Positions 45,547-53,235 of a stretch of 64,000 nt of DNA are shown here, piece by piece. Each line of letters begins with the position of its first letter. The stretch's first letter is position 1. A model generated the notes under the pieces. That model was not told where the DNA came from. It saw only the letters and a program-made list of their open reading frames with translations, and made no database searches. This DNA is from Ignavibacteriales bacterium (lineage in GTDB: Bacteria > Bacteroidota > Ignavibacteria > Ignavibacteriales > Ignavibacteriaceae): the NCBI GenBank assembly GCA_016709765.1, contig JADJMD010000009.1:186001-250000 (forward strand). The letters are read 5' to 3'. A program made the position numbers and the translations under genes.

Positions 45547-46393
45547 AATTGTTGTAAAATCTCCTGCTAAGATTAATATTGGTTTAAATATTATTAACAA
45601 AAGAGATGATGGATTTCACAATCTCGAAACTATTTTTTATCCACTTAATCTTTTTGATGAAATAAGATTTACAAAATCTGATAATTTCTCATTTGACAGC
45701 AATGATGAAAGACTTAACAAAGAGCCAATAAATCTAATCATTAAAGCAAAAGAGGCATTAGAAAATATTTCTGGTGTGACTCTTCCTTTAAAGATTTATC
45801 TTAATAAAAATATTCCGATTGGTGCGGGTCTTGGTGGCGGAAGTTCTAATGCGGCTTCTACTTTATTAACAATTACTGACCTTTTTAATTTAGATATCTC
45901 TAAAAAAGTGTTCTTGGATTTAGCTCTAAAACTTGGTTCTGATGTACCATATTTTCTAAATGCTGTTCCGTCATTCGCTAAATCACGCGGTGAAATCCTT
46001 AATCCGATTAATTTAAAATTGAAACAATATTTATTAATTGTAAATCCAGGAATTCTTATCGCGACAAAATGGGCTTTTAGCATAATTACACCAAGGCCGC
46101 CAGTAGCAAGCTTAGAAACATTAATAAATAAAAGTGAAATAGAAATTAAAGATTTAATTAGTGTGGCAAGAAATGATTTTGAAGATATCGTTTTTAATCA
46201 ATATCCTGAAATAAAGAGAATAAAAGAAAAGATGTTACAATTCGGAGCAAGTTTTTCGATGATGACAGGAACGGGCTCAACTGTTTGGGCAATGTTTGAT
46301 GATGAAGAGGCAGCATATCAAACAGAATTATATTTTAAGTGTAAAAATTATTTTACTTTTATACAAGAACCTATTTTACAGCACCTTCCATAA
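45539..46393 (+). CDS. ispE: 4-diphosphocytidyl-2-C-methyl-D-erythritol kinase
   Basis: The protein (284 residues from the ATG at 45539) has the GHMP-kinase layout with VKSPAKINIGLNI near the N-terminus and the ATP loop PIGAGLGGGSSNAAS. The C-terminal motif MMTGTGSTVWAMF is present. It catalyses the ATP-dependent phosphorylation step of the MEP isoprenoid pathway. The frame begins one codon earlier with TTG, and the ATG just after it is preferred. It overlaps the fusion gene upstream by 8 bp and runs tail-to-tail into the LD-carboxypeptidase gene with a 23-bp overlap (46371-46393). Confidence 0.95.
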   Translation: MDEIVVKSPAKINIGLNIINKRDDGFHNLETIFYPLNLFDEIRFTKSDNFSFDSNDERLNKEPINLIIKAKEALENISGVTLPLKIYLNKNIPIGAGLGGGSSNAASTLLTITDLFNLDISKKVFLDLALKLGSDVPYFLNAVPSFAKSRGEILNPINLKLKQYLLIVNPGILIATKWAFSIITPRPPVASLETLINKSEIEIKDLISVARNDFEDIVFNQYPEIKRIKEKMLQFGASFSMMTGTGSTVWAMFDDEEAAYQTELYFKCKNYFTFIQEPILQHLP

Positions 46394-47312
46394 ATTCCAC
46401 AGTACCTTTAGTAGCGTTTAAATTTACTTTCAATCCAAAGGGAATCGTTACAAAATCTTTAATGTGGCCATGTGGAAAAGTATAGATTGAAGGTATTTTC
46501 AAAGTAGCAACATAATCCGAAATAACTTCGCCAAGAGTTAAAGTTTTTTTGTTTGGATCGTGTTCGTGACAATCAACAAATCTTCCTAATATAATCCCTT
46601 TAACTTTTTTAAACGTTCCGGAAAGTCTTAATTGATTTAATAATCTATCAACTCTATAAGGCAATTCACCTATGTCTTCAATCATTAAAATCTTCCCAGT
46701 TAGATTTGGAAAATAACCTGTTCCAAGCAACGCTGCAAAAACAGCCAAATTGCCCCCAATTAATTTACCGGATGCAATTCCCTTTTGTAAAAAAGGAAGT
46801 TTTTGATCATCAGGAAATTTAAGTTTACCAAGTTTTTTGTTAGAGGTTATTGTTGCCCAAAAATTTTCTTCTGTATAAGAACTTATTTCATCATAAAAAT
46901 CAACAGCAACCATTGGTCCGGCAAAAGTCATCAACCCGGCTTTTTCAAAAAAAGCCATTTGCAAAGATGTTATCTCACTGTATCCAACAAATATTTTAGG
47001 ATTATTTTTGACTACACGATAATCAATTTTATCCAACAATCTAAAAGCTCCGTATCCACCACGAAGAGTAAAAATTGCTTTAACATTTTTATCCTTAAAC
47101 ATCGTGTGAATATCATCAACTCTTTCCACATCTGTTCCAGCTAAATAACCGTGATTTTTACCAACATTTGCACCAATTTTAACACGATAACCTAGACCCT
47201 CAAGATATTTCACTCCTCTTTCAACTCTGTTAAACTCATCTGGCGATGAAGCTGGAGAAATAATACCAATAACATCTTTTTTGTTGAGTTTTTTTGGTTT
47301 TTGAAGCGCCAT
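46371..47312 (-). CDS. ldcA: LD-carboxypeptidase (S66 family)
   Basis: The 313-residue protein has an N-terminal domain beginning KKLNKKDVIGIISPASSPDE, the nucleophile Ser in IFVGYSEITSLQMAF, the catalytic Glu in ILMIEDIGELPYRVDR, and the His in YTFPHGHIKDFVTIPFG. This is the Ser-Glu-His arrangement of the family. It cleaves the terminal D-Ala from tetrapeptide muropeptides in cell-wall recycling. The 23-bp tail-to-tail overlap with ispE implies antisense ends for both messages. Confidence 0.92.
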   Translation of the reverse strand: MALQKPKKLNKKDVIGIISPASSPDEFNRVERGVKYLEGLGYRVKIGANVGKNHGYLAGTDVERVDDIHTMFKDKNVKAIFTLRGGYGAFRLLDKIDYRVVKNNPKIFVGYSEITSLQMAFFEKAGLMTFAGPMVAVDFYDEISSYTEENFWATITSNKKLGKLKFPDDQKLPFLQKGIASGKLIGGNLAVFAALLGTGYFPNLTGKILMIEDIGELPYRVDRLLNQLRLSGTFKKVKGIILGRFVDCHEHDPNKKTLTLGEVISDYVATLKIPSIYTFPHGHIKDFVTIPFGLKVNLNATKGTVEFMEGAVK

Positions 47313-47572
47313 AAGTTATCCTTTTCTTAGTCTTTTGTAACTGTAATTTAGTAAAACATTAAAATTTGCACAAACGGTGTTTTTGCTGTTTTTCTGTAGT
47401 TATCCATAATTAATTGACCTCCGATATTATGATACTAATCACGATTTACTTAGGTGTTTTATAATAAATTTTTGCAAATTTACATGGTTCTAAAAATAAA
47501 TTGACACAAGCAAGCTTTTAACTATTTAAGAAGTCATTAAATAAAGATTGATAACTTCATAAAGTAATAAAG
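47313..47572. other. Divergent spacer between ldcA and the sugar-acid cluster
   Basis: This 260-bp spacer has no plausible gene. It must hold the ldcA promoter (minus) and the promoter of the cluster that starts at 47573 (plus). It is very AT-rich, and no convincing operator, riboswitch or RNA was recognised. Confidence 0.5.
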
Positions 47573-48631
47573 ATGAATAAACCCAGAATATTATTTATCG
47601 GTGGTTCGTTAAATCAAACCACAATTATGCATCAAATCTCTAAAGAGCTTCCAGAAATTGATGCTTATTTCACTCCTTATTACGCCAGTGGACCATTATG
47701 GTTGATGACAAAACTCAGAATGCTTGAGTTTACAATTATGGGTGGACAATTCAAACGAAAAACCCTTGAGTACATAAAAACAAATAATCTTAAGTTAGAT
47801 TTTGAAGGTAGAAATGATAATTATGATTTGGTTTTTACTTCTCAGGATTTAATTGTTCCAAGGCAAATCAAAAAGTTTAAAACAATTCTTGTGCAGGAAG
47901 GGATGACTGATCCACCTGATTGGCGTTATCACGTAACAAGATTTTTGGGACTCGGGCGTTGGTGCGCAAGTACATCAATGACCGGATTATCACATATGTA
48001 TGATTACTTCTGCGTAGCCTCCGAAGGATTTCGTGAGCAATTTATTGATAGAGGTGTGAATCCAAATAAAATTCGTGTTACCGGTATTCCTAATTTTGAT
48101 GCCTTTGATAAATTAAAAATACTTGAATTTGAACATAAGAATTTTGTGCTTGTTGCAACTTCTGATGTAAGAGAAACTACAAAATACGAAAACAGAAAAA
48201 ATTTTTTGTTGGATGCAAAAAAGATTGCCGGTGATAAACAAATAATTGTAAAACTCCACCCAAATGAATTAGTAAAAAAGCGAACTGCTGAAGTAAAAAA
48301 ATATTTACCAGACGCTTTAGTTTATCACGGAGTTAGTATAGATCCAATGCTTGCCAATTGCGATGTTTTAGTTACAAGATTTTCAAGTACGATTTTTCCG
48401 GCACTCGCAATGGGAAAAGAAGTTTATTGTAATATTGATTTGGAGGAAATTAAAAGATTATTTCCAATTCAAAATGGTGGAACATCTGCCAAAGCAATTG
48501 CAGACGTTGCAAGAGAACTACTTACATCAACTAATCCTGTTGTTAGATATAAAGAAAAAAATAAATATATGGAAGATCTGAAATTAGAGATCAAATATTT
48601 ATTTAAGCAAAAACTTGCACGAGCAAAATAA
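47573..48631 (+). CDS. Putative GT-B fold glycosyltransferase/epimerase-like protein
   Basis: The 352-residue protein has two Rossmann-like halves. It starts KPRILFIGGSLNQTTIMHQI and later has IIVKLHPNELVKKRTAE and CDVLVTRFSSTIFPALAMGK. The HPN and RFSSTIFPAL segments resemble GT-B proteins of the CDP-glycerol glycerophosphotransferase/capsule type and the UDP-GlcNAc 2-epimerase fold, but no family can be named with confidence. It is the first gene of a plus-strand cluster with an SpsF-like cytidylyltransferase, an aminotransferase and a NeuB-like synthase. It could be the transferase for the sugar made there, or take the place of the NeuC-type epimerase that is missing; both are inference. 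Confidence 0.7.
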   Translation: MNKPRILFIGGSLNQTTIMHQISKELPEIDAYFTPYYASGPLWLMTKLRMLEFTIMGGQFKRKTLEYIKTNNLKLDFEGRNDNYDLVFTSQDLIVPRQIKKFKTILVQEGMTDPPDWRYHVTRFLGLGRWCASTSMTGLSHMYDYFCVASEGFREQFIDRGVNPNKIRVTGIPNFDAFDKLKILEFEHKNFVLVATSDVRETTKYENRKNFLLDAKKIAGDKQIIVKLHPNELVKKRTAEVKKYLPDALVYHGVSIDPMLANCDVLVTRFSSTIFPALAMGKEVYCNIDLEEIKRLFPIQNGGTSAKAIADVARELLTSTNPVVRYKEKNKYMEDLKLEIKYLFKQKLARAK

Positions 48632-48656
48632 TTTTATAGATTTTATTCTTATTATT

Positions 48657-49466
48657 GTGAAAAAAACTATTAACATAGTTACTGTTATTCAAGCAAGGAC
48701 TGGTTCAAATCGCCTTCCAAATAAAATATTATTGCCACTTGCAAATAAGCCTTTACTTTTTAGAATGTACGAACGAGTTGCTGCATCAAAATTAAAAGGT
48801 ACAATTGTTATTGCAACAACTACGGATCAAAGAGATGATAAAGTCGAAGAACTCTGTAAAGAATATCAGATAAATTGTTTTCGCGGTCATCCAACTGATT
48901 TGCTTGATAGATATTATAAAGCTGTAAAATTAATAAACGCTGATGCTGTTGTTAAAATACCTTCTGATTGTCCACTAATCGATGCAAATGTTATTGATAA
49001 AATTCTAAAATATTATTTGGATAATAATGATAGTTACGATTATGTAAGTAATCTTCATCCTCAATCTTACCCCGATGGAAACGATGTTGAAGTAATGAGT
49101 TTTAAAACACTAGAAAAAGCGTGGTTAAATGCCAAAAAGGATTTTGAACGCGAACATACAACTCCATATTTTTGGGAAAATCCCGATAAGTTTAAAATTG
49201 GAAATGTACTCTGGGAAACCGGACTGAATTACTCTATGTCTCATCGATTTACGATTGATTACGAAAAAGATTACAATTTCATAAAACAAGTTTACGATGA
49301 ACTTTATCAATTAAACCCTAATTTTACACTTGAGGACATAATAAATTTATTAGTCAGAAAGCCTGAAATTAAAAAAATAAATGAAGAGTATTGCGGCGTA
49401 AACTGGTACAGAAATCATTTAAATGAGTTAAAAACAATTACTGCCGACCAAACAAAAATTATTTAG
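48657..49466 (+). CDS. SpsF-like cytidylyltransferase (CMP-sugar activating)
   Basis: The sequence INIVTVIQARTGSNRLPNKI is the hallmark of SpsF/NeuA-like nucleotidyltransferases (COG1861-type), followed by VVKIPSDCPLIDANVIDKIL and YVSNLHPQSYPDGNDVEVMS. The family activates sugar acids or sugars with CTP (or related nucleotides). The open frame extends upstream to 48615, overlapping the previous gene, but the family N-terminus starts at KKTINIV. The GTG at 48657 is therefore chosen; no clear ribosome-binding site is visible. It lies between the GT-B-like gene and the aminotransferase gene, all plus strand. CMP transfer to a 2-keto-3-deoxy acid is inferred from the NeuB-like gene nearby. Confidence 0.83.
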   Translation: MKKTINIVTVIQARTGSNRLPNKILLPLANKPLLFRMYERVAASKLKGTIVIATTTDQRDDKVEELCKEYQINCFRGHPTDLLDRYYKAVKLINADAVVKIPSDCPLIDANVIDKILKYYLDNNDSYDYVSNLHPQSYPDGNDVEVMSFKTLEKAWLNAKKDFEREHTTPYFWENPDKFKIGNVLWETGLNYSMSHRFTIDYEKDYNFIKQVYDELYQLNPNFTLEDIINLLVRKPEIKKINEEYCGVNWYRNHLNELKTITADQTKII

Positions 49467-49479
49467 AAAAGAAATTAAA

Positions 49480-50814
49480 ATGCCAAATAACGTTGGATCA
49501 AATAAAGATTATCCGATTATAAAGAAATCCGATGAATATTATAAAGTTGCGCTTGATTTAATTCCATGTACAACTCAGACACTTGCAAAAGGACCGCAGC
49601 AAAATGTAAAAGGAGTTGCGCCAAAATACTTACAACACGGAAAAGGCAGCCATGTTTGGGATGTTGATGGAAATGAATTTATAGATTATCAAATGGCTAT
49701 CGGTCCCCTATCTTTAGGATATGCCTACGATAAAGTTGATAATGCAATTAAGGAACAATTAAAAGATGGTATTACTTTTTCACTTATGCACCCACTTGAA
49801 GTTGAAGTTGCAGAACTGATTCATAAAGTTGTTCCTAATGCTGAATCAATCCGTTATAGCAAGGTTGGAGCTGATGTTACTACTGCTGCTGTTAGATTGG
49901 CTCGTGCGTTTACAAAAAGAGATAAAGTATTATGCTGTGGTTATCATGGCTGGCACGATTGGTACATTGCAGTTACAGATCGCAATAAAGGAATTCCTCA
50001 AGCGATTCAGGATATGACCTACACAATTAACTATAATGATATTCAATCAGTTATTGATTCCATAGATGAAGACACAGCCTGCGTTATTCTCGAACCTTAT
50101 GTTTTTGAAGAACCAAAAGATAGTTTTTTGCAAAAGTTAAGAGAAGTTTGTACACAGAATGGAACTTTATTAATCTTTGATGAAATGTGGAGTGGATTTA
50201 GAATAGCAATTGGCGGAGCGCAGGAATATTTTGGTGTTAAGGCCGATTTAGCCTGTTTCTCTAAGGCAATCGCTAATGGAATGCCAATCTCAGTTCTTAC
50301 AGGAAGAAAAGATGTAATGTCTTTACTTGAGCAGGAAGTTTTTTTCTTTACTACTTTTGGTGGCGAAGCACTCTCACTCGCTGCAGTAAAAGCTACTATT
50401 ACAGAAATGATTGAAAAAAATGTTCCAACTCAATTGGCTAAACAAGGTAACAAATTGAAAGTTGGATACAATAGAATCGCCGAAGAATTTGGAATGAACT
50501 ATACTAAATGTGCAGGTTTTGATTGCCGCACAATTATTACGTTTGATGCTTCTGCAGGCAATCCTCTAGAAATGAAATCACTCGTTCAACAAGAAATGAT
50601 AAAACGGGGAATTCTTTGGGGCGGATTTCATAATATGTCTTTCTCACATTTAGATTCAGATATTGATTATACTCTTCAAGTATATAGAGAAGTACTACCA
50701 ATTCTAAAAAAAGCCATTGAAGAAAAGAACGTAAAAAGTTATTTACGCGGAGAACCTGTGGGTCCTGTTTTTAGAAAAGTTAGTAATTTTAATATGAAAC
50801 CAAAGAAGAAATGA
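49480..50814 (+). CDS. Class III aminotransferase (glutamate-1-semialdehyde aminotransferase-like)
   Basis: The 444-residue protein has the fold-type I PLP features: HVWDVDGNEFIDYQMAIGPL, the CCGYHGWHDWYIA motif, LIFDEMWSGFR with the Asp that binds the pyridine nitrogen, and the PLP lysine Lys262 in FSKAIANGMPISV. It resembles glutamate-1-semialdehyde aminomutases, but its context is a sugar-acid cluster and not haem synthesis. It is therefore probably a sugar aminotransferase acting on a carbonyl made by an oxidoreductase. It ends just before the first twin-hairpin repeat. The substrate is unknown. Confidence 0.86.
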   Translation: MPNNVGSNKDYPIIKKSDEYYKVALDLIPCTTQTLAKGPQQNVKGVAPKYLQHGKGSHVWDVDGNEFIDYQMAIGPLSLGYAYDKVDNAIKEQLKDGITFSLMHPLEVEVAELIHKVVPNAESIRYSKVGADVTTAAVRLARAFTKRDKVLCCGYHGWHDWYIAVTDRNKGIPQAIQDMTYTINYNDIQSVIDSIDEDTACVILEPYVFEEPKDSFLQKLREVCTQNGTLLIFDEMWSGFRIAIGGAQEYFGVKADLACFSKAIANGMPISVLTGRKDVMSLLEQEVFFFTTFGGEALSLAAVKATITEMIEKNVPTQLAKQGNKLKVGYNRIAEEFGMNYTKCAGFDCRTIITFDASAGNPLEMKSLVQQEMIKRGILWGGFHNMSFSHLDSDIDYTLQVYREVLPILKKAIEEKNVKSYLRGEPVGPVFRKVSNFNMKPKKK

Positions 50815-50820
50815 CCGTTG

Positions 50821-50890
50821 TGTCATTCCGAACTTGTTTCGGAATCTTCAAAATAATTTAAAAGAAGCTGAAACAAGTTCAGCTTGACGA
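50821..50890 (+). repeat. Twin-hairpin intergenic repeat, copy 1
   Basis: Left hairpin: ATTCCGAA (50825-50832), loop CTTGT, TTCGGAAT (50838-50845). Right hairpin: AAGCTGAA (50865-50872), loop ACAAG, TTCAGCTT (50878-50885). The two loops are perfectly complementary, so a kissing interaction or one long hairpin is possible. A second copy in the same orientation is at 53159-53230. The cores GAACTTGTTTC and GCTGAAACAAGTTCAG are identical in both copies, while outer stem bases differ but still pair. Confidence 0.8.
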
Positions 50891-50912
50891 CTAAAAAATA
50901 ATCTATAAATAA

Positions 50913-51725
50913 ATGAACTCACTAGAACTATTTTCACTAAAAGACAAAGTTGCAATTGTAACAGGCTCACTTGGTTTGATTGGAATAAATCATTGTGCTG
51001 CATTAGCTGAAGCAGGAGCAAATGTTGTCGTTTGCGATTTGGATGAAAACAAATGTAAAGAATTTGCAGCTACCCTTCTAACAAAATCAATTGGAGTTGG
51101 AGTTAATATAGTAGATAAATCTTCTGTTGAAAATCTTAGAGATATTATTTTAAAAGAATTCGGAAAAATAGATATTCTTATAAATAATGCCGCAATAAAT
51201 GATATGTTTGAAAATCCACAGGCAGCTTCTGAAAAATCTAAGTTTGAAAATTATCCACTAGAAATGTGGCAGAAATCTTTGGATGTTAATGTTACAGGAA
51301 CTTTCCTCTGTTCTCAAATTGTTGGAAATGAAATGGCTAAGGCTGGAAAAGGAAGTATAATTAATGTTGCATCAACTTATGGGATTGTTGGACCAGACCA
51401 ATCAATTTATAAAAAACCGGATGGTTCGCAATCGTTTTATAAATCGCCTGCCTATCCTGCCACAAAAGGAGCTATCGTAAACTTTACAAGATTTCTTGCA
51501 GCTTATTGGGGCAATAAAGGAGTTAGAGTTAACACACTTTCTCCTGGCGGTGTTGAAAATAATCAAGATCAATATTTTATTAATAATTATTCCCAAAAAA
51601 CTCCTTTAGGTAGAATGGCCTATCCAACTGATTACAAAGGCGCAATAATATTTTTATCAAGTGATGCTTCCGCATATATGACGGGTGCAAATTTAATTGT
51701 TGATGGAGGCTGGACAGCATGGTAA
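50913..51725 (+). CDS. SDR family oxidoreductase (sugar-acid cluster)
   Basis: The 270-residue protein has the NAD(P) loop VTGSLGLIGINHCAAL, the NNAAIND motif and the active site with Ser in NVASTYGIVG and YPATKGAIVNFTRF (YxxxK). Its C-terminal DGGWTAW is usual for classical SDRs. It probably oxidises or reduces a hydroxyl or carbonyl of the sugar made by this cluster, for example to create the carbonyl used by the aminotransferase. That is inference from neighbours. It overlaps the phosphatase gene by 7 bp. The first repeat copy lies directly upstream. Confidence 0.88.
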   Translation: MNSLELFSLKDKVAIVTGSLGLIGINHCAALAEAGANVVVCDLDENKCKEFAATLLTKSIGVGVNIVDKSSVENLRDIILKEFGKIDILINNAAINDMFENPQAASEKSKFENYPLEMWQKSLDVNVTGTFLCSQIVGNEMAKAGKGSIINVASTYGIVGPDQSIYKKPDGSQSFYKSPAYPATKGAIVNFTRFLAAYWGNKGVRVNTLSPGGVENNQDQYFINNYSQKTPLGRMAYPTDYKGAIIFLSSDASAYMTGANLIVDGGWTAW

Positions 51726-52249
51726 TTGACACAAAACTGAGAGACAAAAACCTTCATTTAAGAGAAAAGGCTGAAAAAATAAAAGTTATTTTGACTGATG
51801 TTGACGGCGTTTTAACTGATACAGGAATTTATTACGGTCAAGAAGGTGAAGCACTGAAAAGATTTTCTATCCGCGATGGAATGGGTGTTGAACGATTGAG
51901 AAAGTATGCTGGGTTGGAAACAATTATCATCACCGGTGAAAATTCCAACACAGTTAAAACTCGAGCTGAAAAATTAAAGATTAAAGAATTTTATCTGGGT
52001 GCAAACAAAAAAGAAGAAGTTCTTGAAATCATAAAAAAGAAAAATGGATTTGTGAAAGAAAACATTGCATACATTGGTGATGATTCAAATGATTTTGAAG
52101 TGATGCAGTTATGCGGACTTACTGCCACTCCAGCTGATGGAATGAATTTTATTAAAGATATTTCAGATTATATTTGCGAAACTAAAGCTGGCTATGGTGC
52201 TTTTCGTGAATTTGCAGAATTGATATTGGCATTTAAGCAGAATTTTTAA
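51719..52249 (+). CDS. HAD-family phosphatase (KdsC-like)
   Basis: The 176-residue protein has the HAD motifs DVDGVLTDTGIYYG (nucleophile Asp), IIITGENS (motif II) and YIGDDSNDFEVMQLCG (motifs III/IV). No cap domain is inserted, which is the compact KdsC type. KdsC removes the phosphate of KDO-8-phosphate, and related enzymes act on KDN-9-phosphate or N-acylneuraminate-9-phosphate. Placed between an SDR and a NeuB-like synthase, it most likely dephosphorylates the synthase product. It is translationally coupled to the SDR (7-bp overlap) and followed by the NeuB-like gene after 20 bp. Confidence 0.9.
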   Translation: MVIDTKLRDKNLHLREKAEKIKVILTDVDGVLTDTGIYYGQEGEALKRFSIRDGMGVERLRKYAGLETIIITGENSNTVKTRAEKLKIKEFYLGANKKEEVLEIIKKKNGFVKENIAYIGDDSNDFEVMQLCGLTATPADGMNFIKDISDYICETKAGYGAFREFAELILAFKQNF

Positions 52250-52269
52250 AATAATTTGTAAAGAAAAAT

Positions 52270-53148
52270 ATGAGCAAAAGAGAAATTAAAGTTGGTGCTC
52301 GTTTTATTGGGGATGGACATCCGGTTTTTATAATTGGAGAAATTGGAATAAACCATAATGGTGATATTGAGATAGCAAAAAAAATAATTGCTGGCGCAAA
52401 ACACGCTGGTTGCGATGCTGTTAAGTTTCAGAAACGTACTCCTGAAATATGCACACCGAAGGATCAGTGGAATCTTGAACGCGATACACCTTGGGGCAGA
52501 ATGACCTATATCGATTACCGTCATAAGGTTGAATTCAGTGAGTACGAATATTCAGAGATAGATAAATATTGTAAAAATATTGGGATGATCTGGTTTGCTT
52601 CTTGCTGGGATGAACCATCCATTGATTTCATTGAACAATTTAATCCGCCACTTTATAAAACAGCTTCAGCATCCTTAACGGATTTTTTGCTTCTTGAAAA
52701 ACATAAATATTTAAACAAGCCTATATTGATGTCAACAGGAATGTCCACGTTGGAACAGATTGATAAAGCAATTTCTTTTATGGATAAAAAATATTTAATG
52801 ATTGCCCACGCTACCTCCGCCTATCCTTGCAAAAACGAAGAATTAAACTTAAAAATGATAGAGACATTAAAAAATAAATATCCAGATACTCCGATCGGTT
52901 ATAGTGGACACGAAGTTGGTTTAGCTCCAACGTGGGCCGCGGTTGCACTTGGCGCTTGTTTAGTTGAAAGACACATAACATTAGATCGTGCTATGTGGGG
53001 CACTGATCAAGCGGCTTCTGTTGAAGTTGGAGGCATGGAAAGATTAGTCTCAAACATTCGTGATATTGAAAAATCTCTCGGAGATGGAATTAAGAAAGTT
53101 TATGAAAGCGAATTGGGACAAATAAAAAAATTAAGACGAGTTAAGTAA
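52270..53148 (+). CDS. NeuB-like N-acetylneuraminate/ulosonate synthase lacking the SAF domain
   Basis: The 292-residue protein is a TIM-barrel sugar-acid synthase with EIGINHNGDIEIAKK, KFQKRTPEICTP, ILMSTGMSTLEQI and HATSAYPCKNEELNL, and GYSGHEVGLAPTW. NeuB-type enzymes condense phosphoenolpyruvate with a hexose or its phosphate to give 2-keto-3-deoxy acids. The typical NeuB is about 340-350 residues, and its C-terminal antifreeze-like SAF domain helps bind substrate across the dimer. Here the protein stops at KKLRRVK, just before that domain, and no SAF remnant is found downstream. The second repeat copy starts about 10 bp past the stop. The product is thought to be a nonulosonate-like acid, but is not known. 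Confidence 0.88.
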   Translation: MSKREIKVGARFIGDGHPVFIIGEIGINHNGDIEIAKKIIAGAKHAGCDAVKFQKRTPEICTPKDQWNLERDTPWGRMTYIDYRHKVEFSEYEYSEIDKYCKNIGMIWFASCWDEPSIDFIEQFNPPLYKTASASLTDFLLLEKHKYLNKPILMSTGMSTLEQIDKAISFMDKKYLMIAHATSAYPCKNEELNLKMIETLKNKYPDTPIGYSGHEVGLAPTWAAVALGACLVERHITLDRAMWGTDQAASVEVGGMERLVSNIRDIEKSLGDGIKKVYESELGQIKKLRRVK

Positions 53149-53158
53149 ATAATAATAT

Positions 53159-53230
53159 TAAGTCTCCCTGAACTTGTTTCAGGGTCTTATTAAAGAAAAT
53201 AGAAAGATGCTGAAACAAGTTCAGTATGAT
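53159..53230 (+). repeat. Twin-hairpin intergenic repeat, copy 2
   Basis: Left hairpin: CCCTGAA (53166-53172), loop CTTGT, TTCAGGG (53178-53184). Right hairpin: CTGAA (53210-53214), loop ACAAG, TTCAG (53220-53224). The left and right arms CTGAACTTGTTTCAG and CTGAAACAAGTTCAG also form a 15-bp perfect inverted repeat. It ends within a few bases of the ATG of the hydroxylase gene (53236), leaving no room for a normal ribosome-binding site. Same orientation as copy 1. Confidence 0.8.
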
Positions 53231-53235
53231 ATTTG

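Noticed and set aside
52246..52524. Minus-strand open frame over the start of the NeuB-like gene
   Set aside because: It covers the conserved NeuB N-terminus and has no protein family features.
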